From the NCBI GenBank assembly GCA_033762815.1, contig JANRLF010000001.1:186001-250000 (forward strand): a stretch of 64,000 bases of DNA, read 5' to 3'. Of the stretch, positions 1 through 9,806 are shown piece after piece (position 1 is the first letter of the stretch; each line of letters starts with the position of its first letter). A model generated the notes under the pieces. It was given only the letters and a program-made list of their open reading frames with translations. It was not told the origin of the DNA and made no database searches. The position numbers and the translations under genes are program-made. This stretch comes from JANRLF01 sp033762815 (GTDB lineage: Bacteria; Bacteroidota; Bacteroidia; Chitinophagales; CAIOSU01).

Positions 1-1
1 A

Positions 2-703
2 CAAATGGGTATGGAGAATGGGCTATCGGCAAGATATGCCAATACCCAACAGGCAGAAGAGGCGAGGTTGGGCTTATTGGATACAAGGTTGATGGAAGAG
101 CTTTCCTACCCAGCTAATGACAAGAGCATTCCTTCCAGCTTTAAGCTCATCTACCATCAGTCGGCCGATTTTAAGCCCACGGTATATGGCACCAAGGAGC
201 GGGTTACAAAGCCTAGTGATTTCAGGGCCACGCTGTATTGGAACGGTGATGTGCATCTGGACGAGAATGGGGAAGCGCTAATTGAGTTTTTTGCTGGTGA
301 CGATTTAAGCAATTATATCGTTTCCGTGGAGGGCATTGACGATGAAGGCCAAACGGGGCAAGCCAATGCCCAGTTCAAAACTATTTTGCCTTATGGGGTA
401 AAGGCCGAGTTGCCTGTGTTGACGGAGGTGACCAAGCATATCAAGGTTCCTTTAACTTTCGACAACTTTACGGGATACCAAGTAAATGGGGTATTGGAAA
501 TGCATTTTCCCCCTGTTTTAACCAGTAAATTGCCCTCCAAGCAGGACTTTACCATTTTCCCTGCTAGAAAGGATACCATTTGGCTTGATTTGGAAGTGGA
601 CATTAATCAAGCCACGGACAATGCCACTATCACTTTTACCGCTAACGGCTACATACAGACACTGACCCTTCTGGTAAGGGTTGACCGCAAAGAGCCTGAT
701 TGA
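2..703 (+). CDS. C-terminal part of an alpha-2-macroglobulin-like / MG-domain protein (partial)
   Basis: The frame is open from the left window edge, so the true start probably lies upstream; an ATG at position 5 is not convincing as a start because no signal peptide follows it. The segment 'TLYWNGDVHLDENGEALIEF' followed by DDLSNYIVSVEGIDDEGQTG looks like the MG-type beta-sandwich of bacterial alpha-2-macroglobulin-like proteins of Bacteroidota, which usually run to far greater length. These are normally exported envelope proteins. The gene ends two bases before the convergent rocD gene. Family assignment is from pattern recognition only and moderately sure; only about 233 residues are visible. 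Confidence 0.6.
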   Translation, partial: QMGMENGLSARYANTQQAEEARLGLLDTRLMEELSYPANDKSIPSSFKLIYHQSADFKPTVYGTKERVTKPSDFRATLYWNGDVHLDENGEALIEFFAGDDLSNYIVSVEGIDDEGQTGQANAQFKTILPYGVKAELPVLTEVTKHIKVPLTFDNFTGYQVNGVLEMHFPPVLTSKLPSKQDFTIFPARKDTIWLDLEVDINQATDNATITFTANGYIQTLTLLVRVDRKEPD

Positions 704-705
704 CC

Positions 706-1935
706 TTATTCGAAATCAGCCAAAGAGCGGCGGATAATATCCACACATTCCAGCAACTGGCTTTCGTTGATGACCAATGGCGGGGCAAAGCGGATTTTAT
801 CACCGTGGGTAGGTTTTGCCAGTAAGCCGTTCTCCATAAAACGCAGGCAAATGTTCCAGCCCATTTGTGGGTCGTCGCTATTGATTTCGATGGCGTTCAG
901 AAGGCCTTTGCCTCTTACGGCTTTTATCAATGGGCTATTAAGGCCAACCAGTTCCTTTCTCAACAGGATGCCCATTTTTTCGGCATTTTCCATCAACCTT
1001 TCCTCTTTCACCACTTCCAGTGCGGCTATGGCCACTTTGCACGCCAAGGGATTTCCCCCAAAGGTGGAGCCATGCACGCCAGGAGTAATAACGCCCATTA
1101 CCGCATCATCGGCCAGCAAGGCAGAAACGGGCAACATGCCCCCTGATAAAGCTTTGCCTAATATTACCACGTCAGGACGTACGCCTTCATGGTCGCAGGC
1201 CAGCATTTTTCCCGTACGGGCAATACCGGTTTGTACCTCATCGGCAATAAACAGCACATTGGCGGCCTTACAGGTAGCATAGGCTTGTGAAAGATAGCCT
1301 TCAGAAGGTACAATCACTCCCGCTTCGCCTTGTATAGGCTCCACCAAAAAAGCGGCAACGTTGTTGTCTTTTAGGGCTTCTTTAAGTGCTGCTAAATCAT
1401 TGTAAGGAATACTGATAAACCCGGAAGTATGCGGCCCGAAATTAGTTCGGGCATCAGGGTCGCTCGATGCGGAAATAATGGTAATGGTGCGTCCATGGAA
1501 ATTGTGCCCGCAAACAACAATCTTGGCTTGGTCAGCAGCAATCCCCTTGCGTTCGTAGCCCCACTTGCGGGCAACTTTCAATGCACTTTCCACCGCTTCG
1601 GCACCGCTGTTCATGGGCAACAGTTTTTCATAGCCAAAGTATTGGCTAATGTACTGGGCATATTCGCCCAGAACCTCGTTATAAAATGCCCTGGAAGTAA
1701 GGGTTAGTTTTTGTGCTTGTTCTACCAATGCGGCCACAATTTTCGGATGGCAATGCCCTTGGCTCACTGCGGAATAGGCGGAAAGAAAATCGTAATACCG
1801 TTTCCCCTCCATATCCCAAACATATACCCCCTCACCACGAGACAAGACCACAGGCAGGGGATGGTAGTTGTGGGCTACATATTGTTCATCCAACTCAAGT
1901 GCATGGGCAGTGGCATTGTGCAGAGCAACGGGCAT
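706..1935 (-). CDS. rocD: Ornithine--oxo-acid aminotransferase
   Basis: A 409-residue class-III PLP-dependent aminotransferase that converts ornithine and 2-oxoglutarate to glutamate-5-semialdehyde and glutamate in the cytosol. Visible family marks are YDFLSAYSAVSQGHCHP near the N terminus, MNSGAEAVESALK, FHGRT, EPIQGEAG, and the PLP-lysine segment ILGKALSGG. Length and order match the ornithine aminotransferase family, with closest resemblance to eukaryotic-type OAT. It starts with ATG and converges tightly on the upstream partial gene. The next gene on the same strand ends about 150 bp away, so it is probably transcribed alone. Confidence in the reaction is high; acetylornithine transaminase is the less likely alternative. 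Confidence 0.93.
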   Translation of the reverse strand: MPVALHNATAHALELDEQYVAHNYHPLPVVLSRGEGVYVWDMEGKRYYDFLSAYSAVSQGHCHPKIVAALVEQAQKLTLTSRAFYNEVLGEYAQYISQYFGYEKLLPMNSGAEAVESALKVARKWGYERKGIAADQAKIVVCGHNFHGRTITIISASSDPDARTNFGPHTSGFISIPYNDLAALKEALKDNNVAAFLVEPIQGEAGVIVPSEGYLSQAYATCKAANVLFIADEVQTGIARTGKMLACDHEGVRPDVVILGKALSGGMLPVSALLADDAVMGVITPGVHGSTFGGNPLACKVAIAALEVVKEERLMENAEKMGILLRKELVGLNSPLIKAVRGKGLLNAIEINSDDPQMGWNICLRFMENGLLAKPTHGDKIRFAPPLVINESQLLECVDIIRRSLADFE

Positions 1936-2088
1936 GGCTAATTGATTTTGCTACATAAACATACGCAATTTGCTTTTGGTTTGCCATTTATAGTAGCAAG
2001 TAGCTGGTATTGAGTAGCAAGAGATTGGGAAGGTACAGGAAAAGAAAGGAGGACAATAGGAAGTGTATTTCCAAATCATCGGAAAATG

Positions 2089-4011
2089 CTATTGTGCAAT
2101 TACCTTAAACTCCGTTCTGCGGTTTCTGGCTTTATTGACTTCGGAGTCGTTGGGCGCAACGGGCTGGCTGCTTCCATATCCTTTGGCCTTTAACCTTTTG
2201 ATATCAATACCCGCTTTCACCAAATACGCCACTACCGATTCAGCCCTTTGCTGGCTCAATTGCTGGTTATAAGCTTCCGTTCCCGTATTGTCAGTATGGC
2301 CGCTTACTTCTATTTGCAGGGTAGGGTTTTCATTGAGTAGTTGGGTAACATATCCCAGCTCTGTTTTGGAGGCATCTTTAAGTTGGAAGGAGTTGACTTC
2401 GAAGAAAATGTTGTTGAGCACTACTGATAAATCCTTCTTCAAACTATCCAAAGCTATTACTAACTCGTAAGTAGAATCAGCTTGTGCGTTTTGCAACGAA
2501 TAGTTGAGCGACTTCAATAGATAGCCTTTTTTTCTAGCGATAAAGGCATAATTGTGCCCTAGGGGCATGGTAATCAGAAAAATGCCATCGGCTTTATTGG
2601 TACTTACCCTCGCTATAATATGCTGGCTTTCCAAATCAATTACTTCAATATCCGCATTCAAGGGTTGTTGTCGGTTATTGTCCACCACTTTTCCCTTTAC
2701 ATAGGTCACCAGACGAGGCTTTGCCGATTCTGGCATTGGGAAACTGTAAATATCCAAATCGCCTCCTTTGCTGTAACGGTCGGTAGCAAAATAAGCGGAA
2801 CTTCCATCGCGGGTTACGAAAATCCCTCCTTCATAACTAAAGGTGTTGATAGGCGCACCTATGTTCTCGGCTTTTTGCCATTGACCTTGTTCGCTCATGC
2901 GACTATAAAAAATATCGGCATCACCATAGCCTGGCCGGCCATCACTGGCAAAATACATAGTCTGTCCATCGGGATGGATAAATGGCCGTTCATCAATCCC
3001 AGTGGAATTGATATGGGGCCCCAAGTTTTGGGGAGTGCCCCAACTGCCATCGGGCTGCAACAAGCTGACCCAAATATCCAATTGCCCCATACCCCCACTA
3101 CGTGAACTGACGAAATACAACTTTAGCCCATCTGCAGAAATACAAGGTTGGGTTTCTTTCGCCGAGGTATTGATAACAGCCCCTAAATTTTGGGGCTTGC
3201 CCCAAGTATTGCCTTCCTTCTTTACCCGAAAAATATCACAGCTCCCAAAGCCTCCAGGCATTTCGCATTGGGTAAAATAAAGGGAGCGGCCGTCAGCGGA
3301 AATACTGTGGGCCCCTTCATTGAAAGGCACCGTGTTAATGCTGGAAAGTCCTAGGGCAGTTCCCCAATGGCCTTCAATAAATTTACTGTAATAAATGTCC
3401 TCATTGCTCATTTTTGTTTGCGCATTGCGGTGCTGGCGGGTAAAATAGAGGTATTCATTATCTGCTGTCAATGATGGGTAATACTCGTTGTCAGGGGTAT
3501 TGATATTACTATCCAAAGGCAGAGGGTTCAGTTGCCCAACATGCTTAGGCGCATTCTTTACAAAAAGAATGTTGCTTTCCAATTGCGCTACTTCTTGTTT
3601 TCTTTTATCATTAATAGCCCCAACATTTTTGTAGTGTTCCAAGAATAGGCCTGCAGAATCAATGCGCAGGGTTGCCAAAGCCATATTAGCCAAATGATAA
3701 TAAACCTCTTTTGAATATACTGATGACAGCGTGCTTACAGTTCTTAATGCCTGATAGGCTTGTTCATACCTACGGGTTTTGATATACAGATAGCCAAGTT
3801 TTTCCCAGGCTTGAATATAATCCGGTTGGTCATCTACTGCTTTCTTGAGTGCCGCCTCCGCTTCGTTAAATCTATCCCAGTTAAGGTGTTCGGCCGCTTC
3901 ATCAAAGTACTTTTGCGCTTTTTTAGACAAGTTCCCTTGCGCCCAAGCAGGGTTGATGCCAAAAAGAACGGCGATAACAAGAATAAGATAATATGGCTTT
4001 AAGTGCTTCAA
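2089..4011 (-). CDS. PorE-like TPR / PD40 propeller / CarboxypepD_reg / OmpA-domain protein
   Basis: A 640-residue exported protein with a signal peptide ending in AWA-Q around residue 25, helical TPR-like repeats (about 26-165), PD40/WD40-type propeller blades with repeated SADG and FASD/YFAT patterns (about 170-420), a CarboxypepD_reg-like sandwich (about 430-510), and a C-terminal OmpA peptidoglycan-binding domain containing EVSGHTDNTG (about 530-640). The same order is known from the T9SS component PorE, but here there is no lipobox after the signal peptide. The start is TTG, overlapping the TGA of queE as TTGA, so translation is probably coupled. Role by inference: anchoring an envelope complex to peptidoglycan. 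Bacteroidota carry several such paralogues, so PorE identity is not proven. Confidence 0.85.
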   Translation of the reverse strand: MKHLKPYYLILVIAVLFGINPAWAQGNLSKKAQKYFDEAAEHLNWDRFNEAEAALKKAVDDQPDYIQAWEKLGYLYIKTRRYEQAYQALRTVSTLSSVYSKEVYYHLANMALATLRIDSAGLFLEHYKNVGAINDKRKQEVAQLESNILFVKNAPKHVGQLNPLPLDSNINTPDNEYYPSLTADNEYLYFTRQHRNAQTKMSNEDIYYSKFIEGHWGTALGLSSINTVPFNEGAHSISADGRSLYFTQCEMPGGFGSCDIFRVKKEGNTWGKPQNLGAVINTSAKETQPCISADGLKLYFVSSRSGGMGQLDIWVSLLQPDGSWGTPQNLGPHINSTGIDERPFIHPDGQTMYFASDGRPGYGDADIFYSRMSEQGQWQKAENIGAPINTFSYEGGIFVTRDGSSAYFATDRYSKGGDLDIYSFPMPESAKPRLVTYVKGKVVDNNRQQPLNADIEVIDLESQHIIARVSTNKADGIFLITMPLGHNYAFIARKKGYLLKSLNYSLQNAQADSTYELVIALDSLKKDLSVVLNNIFFEVNSFQLKDASKTELGYVTQLLNENPTLQIEVSGHTDNTGTEAYNQQLSQQRAESVVAYLVKAGIDIKRLKAKGYGSSQPVAPNDSEVNKARNRRTEFKVIAQ

Positions 4012-4619
4012 GGAATATCCATGTATTTATGTATCTGTAACGATACTTCCCATTGGGGGTGTTGCTTCACATATTCAATGATCATGGGCAGTATCTTTTT
4101 TTCCACGCTCCATTCAGGTTGTAAATACAGCTTGCAGTTAGGCCCAACCTGTTGTGCATACTGTTCCCCCCATTCGAAATCACTTTTATTATAAACGATG
4201 ATTTTCAGTTCATTCGCATGTTGGCAAATTTCAGGCAGCGGTTTTTTGAATTTCTTGGGCGAGAGGCATATCCAGTCCCACTGCCCTGACAATGGCCAGG
4301 CACCTGAAGTTTCAATATTGGTTTGCAGTCCTTTGGCTTTTAATGCCCCTGTCAAGCCATCCAATTGATACATCAGCGGTTCCCCGCCCGTTACTACCAC
4401 CATCGGCGCATGGCTTTCAGCCACCCACAATGCCATTTGCTCCACAGTTACTACCGGATAACCAGAAGCATCCCATGATTCTTTCACATCGCACCACACA
4501 CAACCCACATCACAACCCGCAAGCCTTATAAAATAGGCCGCTTTTCCTTGATAATAGCCTTCACCTTGAATGGTATAGAAATGCTCCATTAAGGGCAAAG
4601 CATTAAGTACGCTAGTCAT
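4008..4619 (-). CDS. queE: 7-carboxy-7-deazaguanine synthase (radical SAM, QueE)
   Basis: A 203-residue short radical-SAM enzyme that converts 6-carboxytetrahydropterin to 7-carboxy-7-deazaguanine in the queuosine/7-deazapurine pathway. The N-terminal TIQGEGYYQGK and the cluster ligands C36, C40 and C43 in GCDVGCVWCD are visible, followed by VVVTGGEPLM (GGEP about residues 78-81) and IETSG. The CX3CX2C spacing and length fit QueE. Start ATG at 4619. Its stop overlaps the TTG of the downstream OmpA-domain gene. No other queuosine gene is in the window. Confidence 0.93.
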   Translation of the reverse strand: MTSVLNALPLMEHFYTIQGEGYYQGKAAYFIRLAGCDVGCVWCDVKESWDASGYPVVTVEQMALWVAESHAPMVVVTGGEPLMYQLDGLTGALKAKGLQTNIETSGAWPLSGQWDWICLSPKKFKKPLPEICQHANELKIIVYNKSDFEWGEQYAQQVGPNCKLYLQPEWSVEKKILPMIIEYVKQHPQWEVSLQIHKYMDIP

Positions 4620-4670
4620 TAGGTAAAAATACGATAAACGACAAGAATTGGTGCCCTAATATAGCTCCAG

Positions 4671-6245
4671 CTATTTAACTAGCAATTGTTGTGTATAGGT
4701 TTGTTTCCCATACTGTAGGGTGATAAAGTAGTTGCCTTTTTGCCAATTACTGATTTCAAGCCGATAAGTAGAAACCTTCACCTGCTGCTGGTACACTGTT
4801 TTTCCTTGATTGTCAATAATGCTCAAAGTGCCTGGAGTTTCCACCTTAATATTCACATAAGCCTCTGCGGGATTAGGATAAACCAAAAGAGGGCTTAATG
4901 CCTCGCTGACCACTACGCTAATATCAGTGATACTAGTATCCGTTGTTAGAATTGGGGTTCTGGCGAAATAGATGTTCATTTTTCCATCCCGGGTATCGCC
5001 CCATATGCTGCGCAAGGTATCGTTAAACAATGAGCTCGCATGGAAATCGTTGCCGCTTTCATATAATATTTGGCTAAAGGCGACTACAGTATCGCTGATA
5101 ACGAAGTTGGTATCGAAAGTAGCTCCATTGTCTTCACTGATTGCGCCATATATGGAAACCGGTTGTTGGAAGCCTGTACCACTGCCATTTCTCCGATCGC
5201 GCCAAGTAACGGCCAACTTCCCATCGGGTTGATAGGTAGCATATACTAAATCTTGCGCAACCCCATTGCCTAGCGGGTCATCATTTACGCGTACAGGACC
5301 GTTCCAGGTAATTCCGCCATCTTCAGAATGCAAAAGGAGTATATCCATGTCTCCATTCGTACCATTGGCAGTTACGAAAACCAGTTTGTTGCTATCGGTA
5401 GGATGCGCTACCAACCTATTACCTAGCTTATAGTTGGTGTCTTGTACACCAGGATTAGCTGCCCAGATGGAATAATAATCGAATACGGCACCTCCATCAA
5501 GGCTCTTTGCCAAAAATACCTGTGGTACTATGTTTTGGCTAATCTCATAACTGGGATAAGTGATACATAAGGCTCCATTGGAAAGCACCAATGGATAAGC
5601 CATGGGCTGTTTGATGAGATTGCCTATCAATGCACCGCTAGTATCCAAATACTTATACTGCGACCAATTGTCTCCCCCATCAGTAGATATTTTTAAATAA
5701 GCCCTGTTGGGGGGCAGTATCCAAGGGGCTGGCTTAGTAGTGAGGTACAGCGTACCTTGGCGGGGGCCATTGCTATTGTCAATAGCCAACCAAGGTCTAT
5801 CAAGGGGCACTTTTACCGGGTCTTCACTGGCATTCCACACTTCCCCCTTATCCAACCAGTTATAGCCGCCGTCAGTAGAAGCAAAAAGGTGGATGGTACC
5901 CGTATCGGAATTGGACTTGAAATCGATATAAATGAAATACAAAGTCCCATTCTTATCCCAAGCAAACGTGGGGTCAGCCGAATTGTAGTTGTAGAAATGC
6001 GGAAACTCATAGGTGTTGCTCCAATTGCGGCCTCCATCGGTGCTCACCTTGCTTTTGATGCTGATGCGCTGGGCACTTAATGAATACCCCATCCAAGCTA
6101 CCACGATATGGTTAGGGTCGTTGGGATTGACCGTCATATCAGGCTCACCATCGAATACGAATCCATTGGATACGCCAACATTCGTTTCTTGGCCAAAAAC
6201 AAATATGGCGGAGATTAGGCTAATAAGTAGCAGTAAGGTTTTCAT
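4671..6245 (-). CDS. Secreted sialidase/BNR-repeat protein with T9SS sorting domain
   Basis: A 524-residue exported protein; I start it at the ATG at 6245, which directly precedes a good signal peptide (MKTLLLLISLISAIFVFGQ), rather than an upstream start at 6263. The body holds repeated Asp-box motifs such as STDGGRNWS, STDGGYNWL, STDGGDNWS and SEDGGITWN, the hallmark of the six-bladed BNR/sialidase-type propeller. The last 75 residues, from LLVYPNPAEAYVNI to YTQQLLVK, are a type-A T9SS C-terminal sorting domain, so it should be exported across the outer membrane. The catalytic arginine triad of true sialidases cannot be judged by eye, so the substrate is unknown; many such proteins are adhesins or non-catalytic. 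Confidence 0.85.
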   Translation of the reverse strand: MKTLLLLISLISAIFVFGQETNVGVSNGFVFDGEPDMTVNPNDPNHIVVAWMGYSLSAQRISIKSKVSTDGGRNWSNTYEFPHFYNYNSADPTFAWDKNGTLYFIYIDFKSNSDTGTIHLFASTDGGYNWLDKGEVWNASEDPVKVPLDRPWLAIDNSNGPRQGTLYLTTKPAPWILPPNRAYLKISTDGGDNWSQYKYLDTSGALIGNLIKQPMAYPLVLSNGALCITYPSYEISQNIVPQVFLAKSLDGGAVFDYYSIWAANPGVQDTNYKLGNRLVAHPTDSNKLVFVTANGTNGDMDILLLHSEDGGITWNGPVRVNDDPLGNGVAQDLVYATYQPDGKLAVTWRDRRNGSGTGFQQPVSIYGAISEDNGATFDTNFVISDTVVAFSQILYESGNDFHASSLFNDTLRSIWGDTRDGKMNIYFARTPILTTDTSITDISVVVSEALSPLLVYPNPAEAYVNIKVETPGTLSIIDNQGKTVYQQQVKVSTYRLEISNWQKGNYFITLQYGKQTYTQQLLVK

Positions 6246-6338
6246 AAGCGTTAGATATACCAAAATACCTAAAGTTTAATTAACCTAAAAAGAATGCTAT
6301 TAGTAGATTAATCAGAGGAATAAAAGTGAGTAGGTAAT

Positions 6339-8969
6339 TTAATCCCCCTTCGCTATTTGCCGATAATCAATTGGAAGGGCGAAAGTAAAAGTAGAGCCAG
6401 TGCCTTCTTGGCTTTCAGCCCATATTTGTCCCCCTTGTCTTCTGATGATTTCAGAAGAGATATAAAGCCCCAATCCCAGTCCAGGACTGACGGTACCTCC
6501 CAAATTTCCCACTTGGTAGAACTGTTCGAAAACCCTTGGCAGTTTTTCCTTGGCAATACCTATTCCAAAGTCTTCTACGCTAAGCAGGGCACTTGAACCC
6601 TGGTTGGTGATTCTTACAATTACCTTATCAGCCCCATAGCTGTATTTGATAGCGTTGGTCAACAAATTGGTGATTACCTGGCCTATTCTGTCTCGGTCGC
6701 CATAAATGGTGATAGAGGTGGCCCTATGTAAAAAAATCTTATGCTTGTCTGATGTACGCTGTACCTCTTCTACTATCTCGGCTGCCAAATCATTCAATTC
6801 ATAATAGCTTTCATTAAAGAGCAGCTTGCCTGCTTGTATTTTGGTAACATCCAGTAGGTCTTCTATCAGTTTGCTCAGTTTGTTCACTTGGGTGCCCATG
6901 CGGCTAAGCATGGAAGCTTCCTGCATATCCCCTTTATTGCGGAAATGTTGTTCCAATACCTGTGCATAGGCTTTAATACTGGTAACAGGGGTTTTCAACT
7001 CATGGCTGGCAATGCCCAAGAATTCATCCTTTTGGCGTTTTAGGTGCACATGCTGAGAGATATCCAAAGCCATATTGAGGACAGCATACACTTTACCATC
7101 TTTATCAAAGAGTGGCTTATAGGTAAAATTGAACCAAAAGGTCTGCAGTACTCCATCCACTATCAAATCCGCACTTTGCTCATCGGCATGATAGGTTTCT
7201 CCAGTAGTGAATACTTTATCCAGAATCTCCAAAAATGGCTGCCCATCCAACTCCGGTAATGCCTCTGCCAATGGCTTACTAATTACAGTAGCATCCTTGC
7301 CCCACAGCTTAATCATAGCCTCGTTGGCCAATTCTATGACCAATTCCCTGCCAACATAAAGAGCTGTCGGCATGGGCGCTTCTAAGATCAAATTGCGGAA
7401 GCGCAGCTCTATAGATTCCAGTTCCTGCTTGGCAAGTACTTGCTCCGTCACATCAGTCATTACCAATATTGCCCCTATAATCTCATCGTTAGGGTCACGG
7501 AGCGGGTCAAAAATATAGTTGAAGTAATACTGCTGAGCGCCGTTGTTTTTGAATAGTACCAACTGGTTTTCGAAGCCGGATACCCTCTTGCCGTTTTGGA
7601 ACACCTCCAACAAATTTTCTATTTGCCATTGACCCTTTGCTTCAGGCAATACTTCGGCAAATGGTAAACCTAGGATTTGTGCACCTTTTCCCCATATTTC
7701 CAGCATCATAGGGTTGGCAGACTCAATCAACATATCAGGGCCATGAAATATAGCAATCGCAACTGGTGCCTGCTCAACCATGGTACGAAAGCGTTGTTCG
7801 CTATCCATTAAAGCTTTGTTGGCCAATAATTCAGGCCTCAAGTCGCGCATCACGGCACCTATTCCAATCGGTTGGCCCGTTAACGGGTCATCTATGCGGA
7901 TGCAATTGTTTTCGAGCGGAATAATTTCATTGGTGCCCAGTTGCTTAATGGCAAACCTACCTGACCACCGCCCATGCTCCATTGCTTTGGGCAAAATTTC
8001 GGTTTCTACAAAGCGTATCTGATCAGGGGTATGGAAGCTGCTTATCGGAATTTTTGACTCATCGGCATCAGTTGGCAAGCCCAGCAACTTTTTCCCCGCT
8101 TTATTGATATAGGTGTTGGTGCCATCCATGGAGAGAATGGACATGAGGTCAACACTATTATCGGCCAAAATTTTTAAATGTTGTTGTTGTTTGCGGAGAG
8201 CGATTTCATCAGAAATATCCTTGATAATGGCAATGGCACCATTTACGGTGCCATCGGGATTTTTAATAAGTGAAGCATCATTCTTGGCCCATACCACTTT
8301 TCCGCTTTTCGATTTGAATTTTCTGTCAAGGGAAACAGAGTGCAAATTGTTTTCAAACAACTCCTTATAGATATTTTGTAGTAAGGTGAAGTCATCTTCA
8401 AACGAGATAAAGTAAGAGTCCTTACCCATTAATTCTTCAACAGTGTAATCCAGCATTTTAGCAACCGTGTCGTTCACCATGATAAACTTCCCGTCACGAT
8501 TGGTGATTATCATCCCGACAGATGCCATTTTGAATGCCGCTGTGAACTTTTGTTCATACTCCCATAAAGCAGCCTCCCGCATTACCTCCTCGGTAATGTC
8601 TTGGCAAACTCCGGCAAAGCGATAAGCAACATTGCCTTCGTTGAAGTAGGCCTTTCCTTTGCAGCGCAGCCAAACAATATGGCCATTTGGGATTACTCGA
8701 TACTCTATATTATAAGGTGCCTTTTTGGCTGGGTCAATGGACGCCTCAACAGCTCGCGTCACCCTTTCTAAATCATCAGGATGTATGCGGCTTAAGGCTT
8801 CTTCGTAAGTGTGTGCCCCACCCTTTTCAATACCGAAAAGTTCGCGCCCACGGGCATCCCAATATACCGTGCGGTTCAACGGGTAAAAAATCCATGCCCC
8901 CATGCCGGAAGCTTCTAAGGCAAAATTTATAGCCTCTTGTTGCTCAATACTGGGCACAGTAGCTTCCAT
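6339..8969 (-). CDS. Multi-PAS sensor histidine kinase (cytoplasmic, orphan)
   Basis: An 876-residue kinase with no obvious transmembrane segment. About five PAS domains follow one another (roughly 1-130, 140-260, 265-385, 390-515, 525-640), the first with the PAC-like ending YRFAGVCQDITEEV. A HisKA dimerisation domain has its phospho-acceptor in GIASHELKTPVTSIKAYAQ around residue 655, and the HATPase_c domain shows the N box (LLTNAIKYS), G1 (VEDFGIGIA) and G2 (GLGLGLYIS) motifs. No response regulator lies beside it, so the partner must be elsewhere. The repeated PAS domains suggest intracellular redox, ligand or energy sensing, but no haem or flavin signature is evident. Confidence 0.93.
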   Translation of the reverse strand: MEATVPSIEQQEAINFALEASGMGAWIFYPLNRTVYWDARGRELFGIEKGGAHTYEEALSRIHPDDLERVTRAVEASIDPAKKAPYNIEYRVIPNGHIVWLRCKGKAYFNEGNVAYRFAGVCQDITEEVMREAALWEYEQKFTAAFKMASVGMIITNRDGKFIMVNDTVAKMLDYTVEELMGKDSYFISFEDDFTLLQNIYKELFENNLHSVSLDRKFKSKSGKVVWAKNDASLIKNPDGTVNGAIAIIKDISDEIALRKQQQHLKILADNSVDLMSILSMDGTNTYINKAGKKLLGLPTDADESKIPISSFHTPDQIRFVETEILPKAMEHGRWSGRFAIKQLGTNEIIPLENNCIRIDDPLTGQPIGIGAVMRDLRPELLANKALMDSEQRFRTMVEQAPVAIAIFHGPDMLIESANPMMLEIWGKGAQILGLPFAEVLPEAKGQWQIENLLEVFQNGKRVSGFENQLVLFKNNGAQQYYFNYIFDPLRDPNDEIIGAILVMTDVTEQVLAKQELESIELRFRNLILEAPMPTALYVGRELVIELANEAMIKLWGKDATVISKPLAEALPELDGQPFLEILDKVFTTGETYHADEQSADLIVDGVLQTFWFNFTYKPLFDKDGKVYAVLNMALDISQHVHLKRQKDEFLGIASHELKTPVTSIKAYAQVLEQHFRNKGDMQEASMLSRMGTQVNKLSKLIEDLLDVTKIQAGKLLFNESYYELNDLAAEIVEEVQRTSDKHKIFLHRATSITIYGDRDRIGQVITNLLTNAIKYSYGADKVIVRITNQGSSALLSVEDFGIGIAKEKLPRVFEQFYQVGNLGGTVSPGLGLGLYISSEIIRRQGGQIWAESQEGTGSTFTFALPIDYRQIAKGD

Positions 8970-9248
8970 ACAAATAGGTTCGGGAGTTTTTTTAATCGGG
9001 AAAATTTATGCTGGCAATGGCAAGTGCCACTTTTCAAGAACAAATCTCCAACCGGTTATTAAAATTAATCAACAAAAGTGGGTAATTCATTCATTTGTAT
9101 CAAATACTATGCCTATGTATAAGTAAAACGTCTATACATAAGCAGCGTCTTGATTATTAATGCCTAAATCTGTTAAAAGCGCAGTTGCTGTATGTGAAAC
9201 TTACTATCCAATGTTGCCCTTGTTCCACAATTCGCTTTAATTTGGGGA

Positions 9249-9806
9249 ATGAATTTTCGTGCGAAGTTTTCGATTCCACTCCTCTTTTTTTATTTGTTGC
9301 TTTTCTGTGGCTCTTGCCATTCTATCCCTCCGGGGTATGTACAGCTTCAATTGGAACAAGGTAGAATAAAATTTATTGCTCCTGAGGAATTCAGTATTTT
9401 AATGGATACTACTGTAACACAAAACGTGGTGACGGCAGCAGGATACAAGGCTTACCGTTACTTAAGCGCAAAAGACAGTACCAGCTACATCAGCCTTGCC
9501 TATGGCGTGAACAATAATAAGGGCAGCGGCATTGATTCATTGGTGAAAGGTTGGGAAAGGGTAATTTCCCAATATCCGGATATGGAGCTGAAAGATGCTA
9601 AAACGACCACTATCAATGGTCAAAAAGCGGGCATAATCAGCTATATCACCAAGCAGCAAAACGTACCAAATGGCATGAGTAAAAAAGCCTTTATAGTAGT
9701 TGACAGTAATCTTTACAGCTTTTCCGTCTCTTTGTTTGGTACTCCTGGCCAAGCGGAGTGGGATAAGGCCGACAAAATCATCGAATCATTAAAAATTAGC
9801 CAGTGA
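9249..9806 (+). CDS. Exported, probably lipid-anchored protein of unknown function (PsbP/DcrB-like)
   Basis: A 185-residue protein with an N-terminal hydrophobic stretch ending in LFCGSC, a non-canonical but plausible lipobox. The rest alternates predicted strands and helices with the pattern KFIAPEEFSI, NGQKAGIISYI, KKAFIVVDSNLYSFSVSLFG and a final amphipathic helix, resembling PsbP/DcrB-fold proteins that store or sense stress. That resemblance is an impression, not a family assignment. Its TGA overlaps the GTG start of the following hydrolase (GTGA), indicating a translationally coupled three-gene operon with the hydrolase and nitroreductase. Confidence 0.65.
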   Translation: MNFRAKFSIPLLFFYLLLFCGSCHSIPPGYVQLQLEQGRIKFIAPEEFSILMDTTVTQNVVTAAGYKAYRYLSAKDSTSYISLAYGVNNNKGSGIDSLVKGWERVISQYPDMELKDAKTTTINGQKAGIISYITKQQNVPNGMSKKAFIVVDSNLYSFSVSLFGTPGQAEWDKADKIIESLKISQ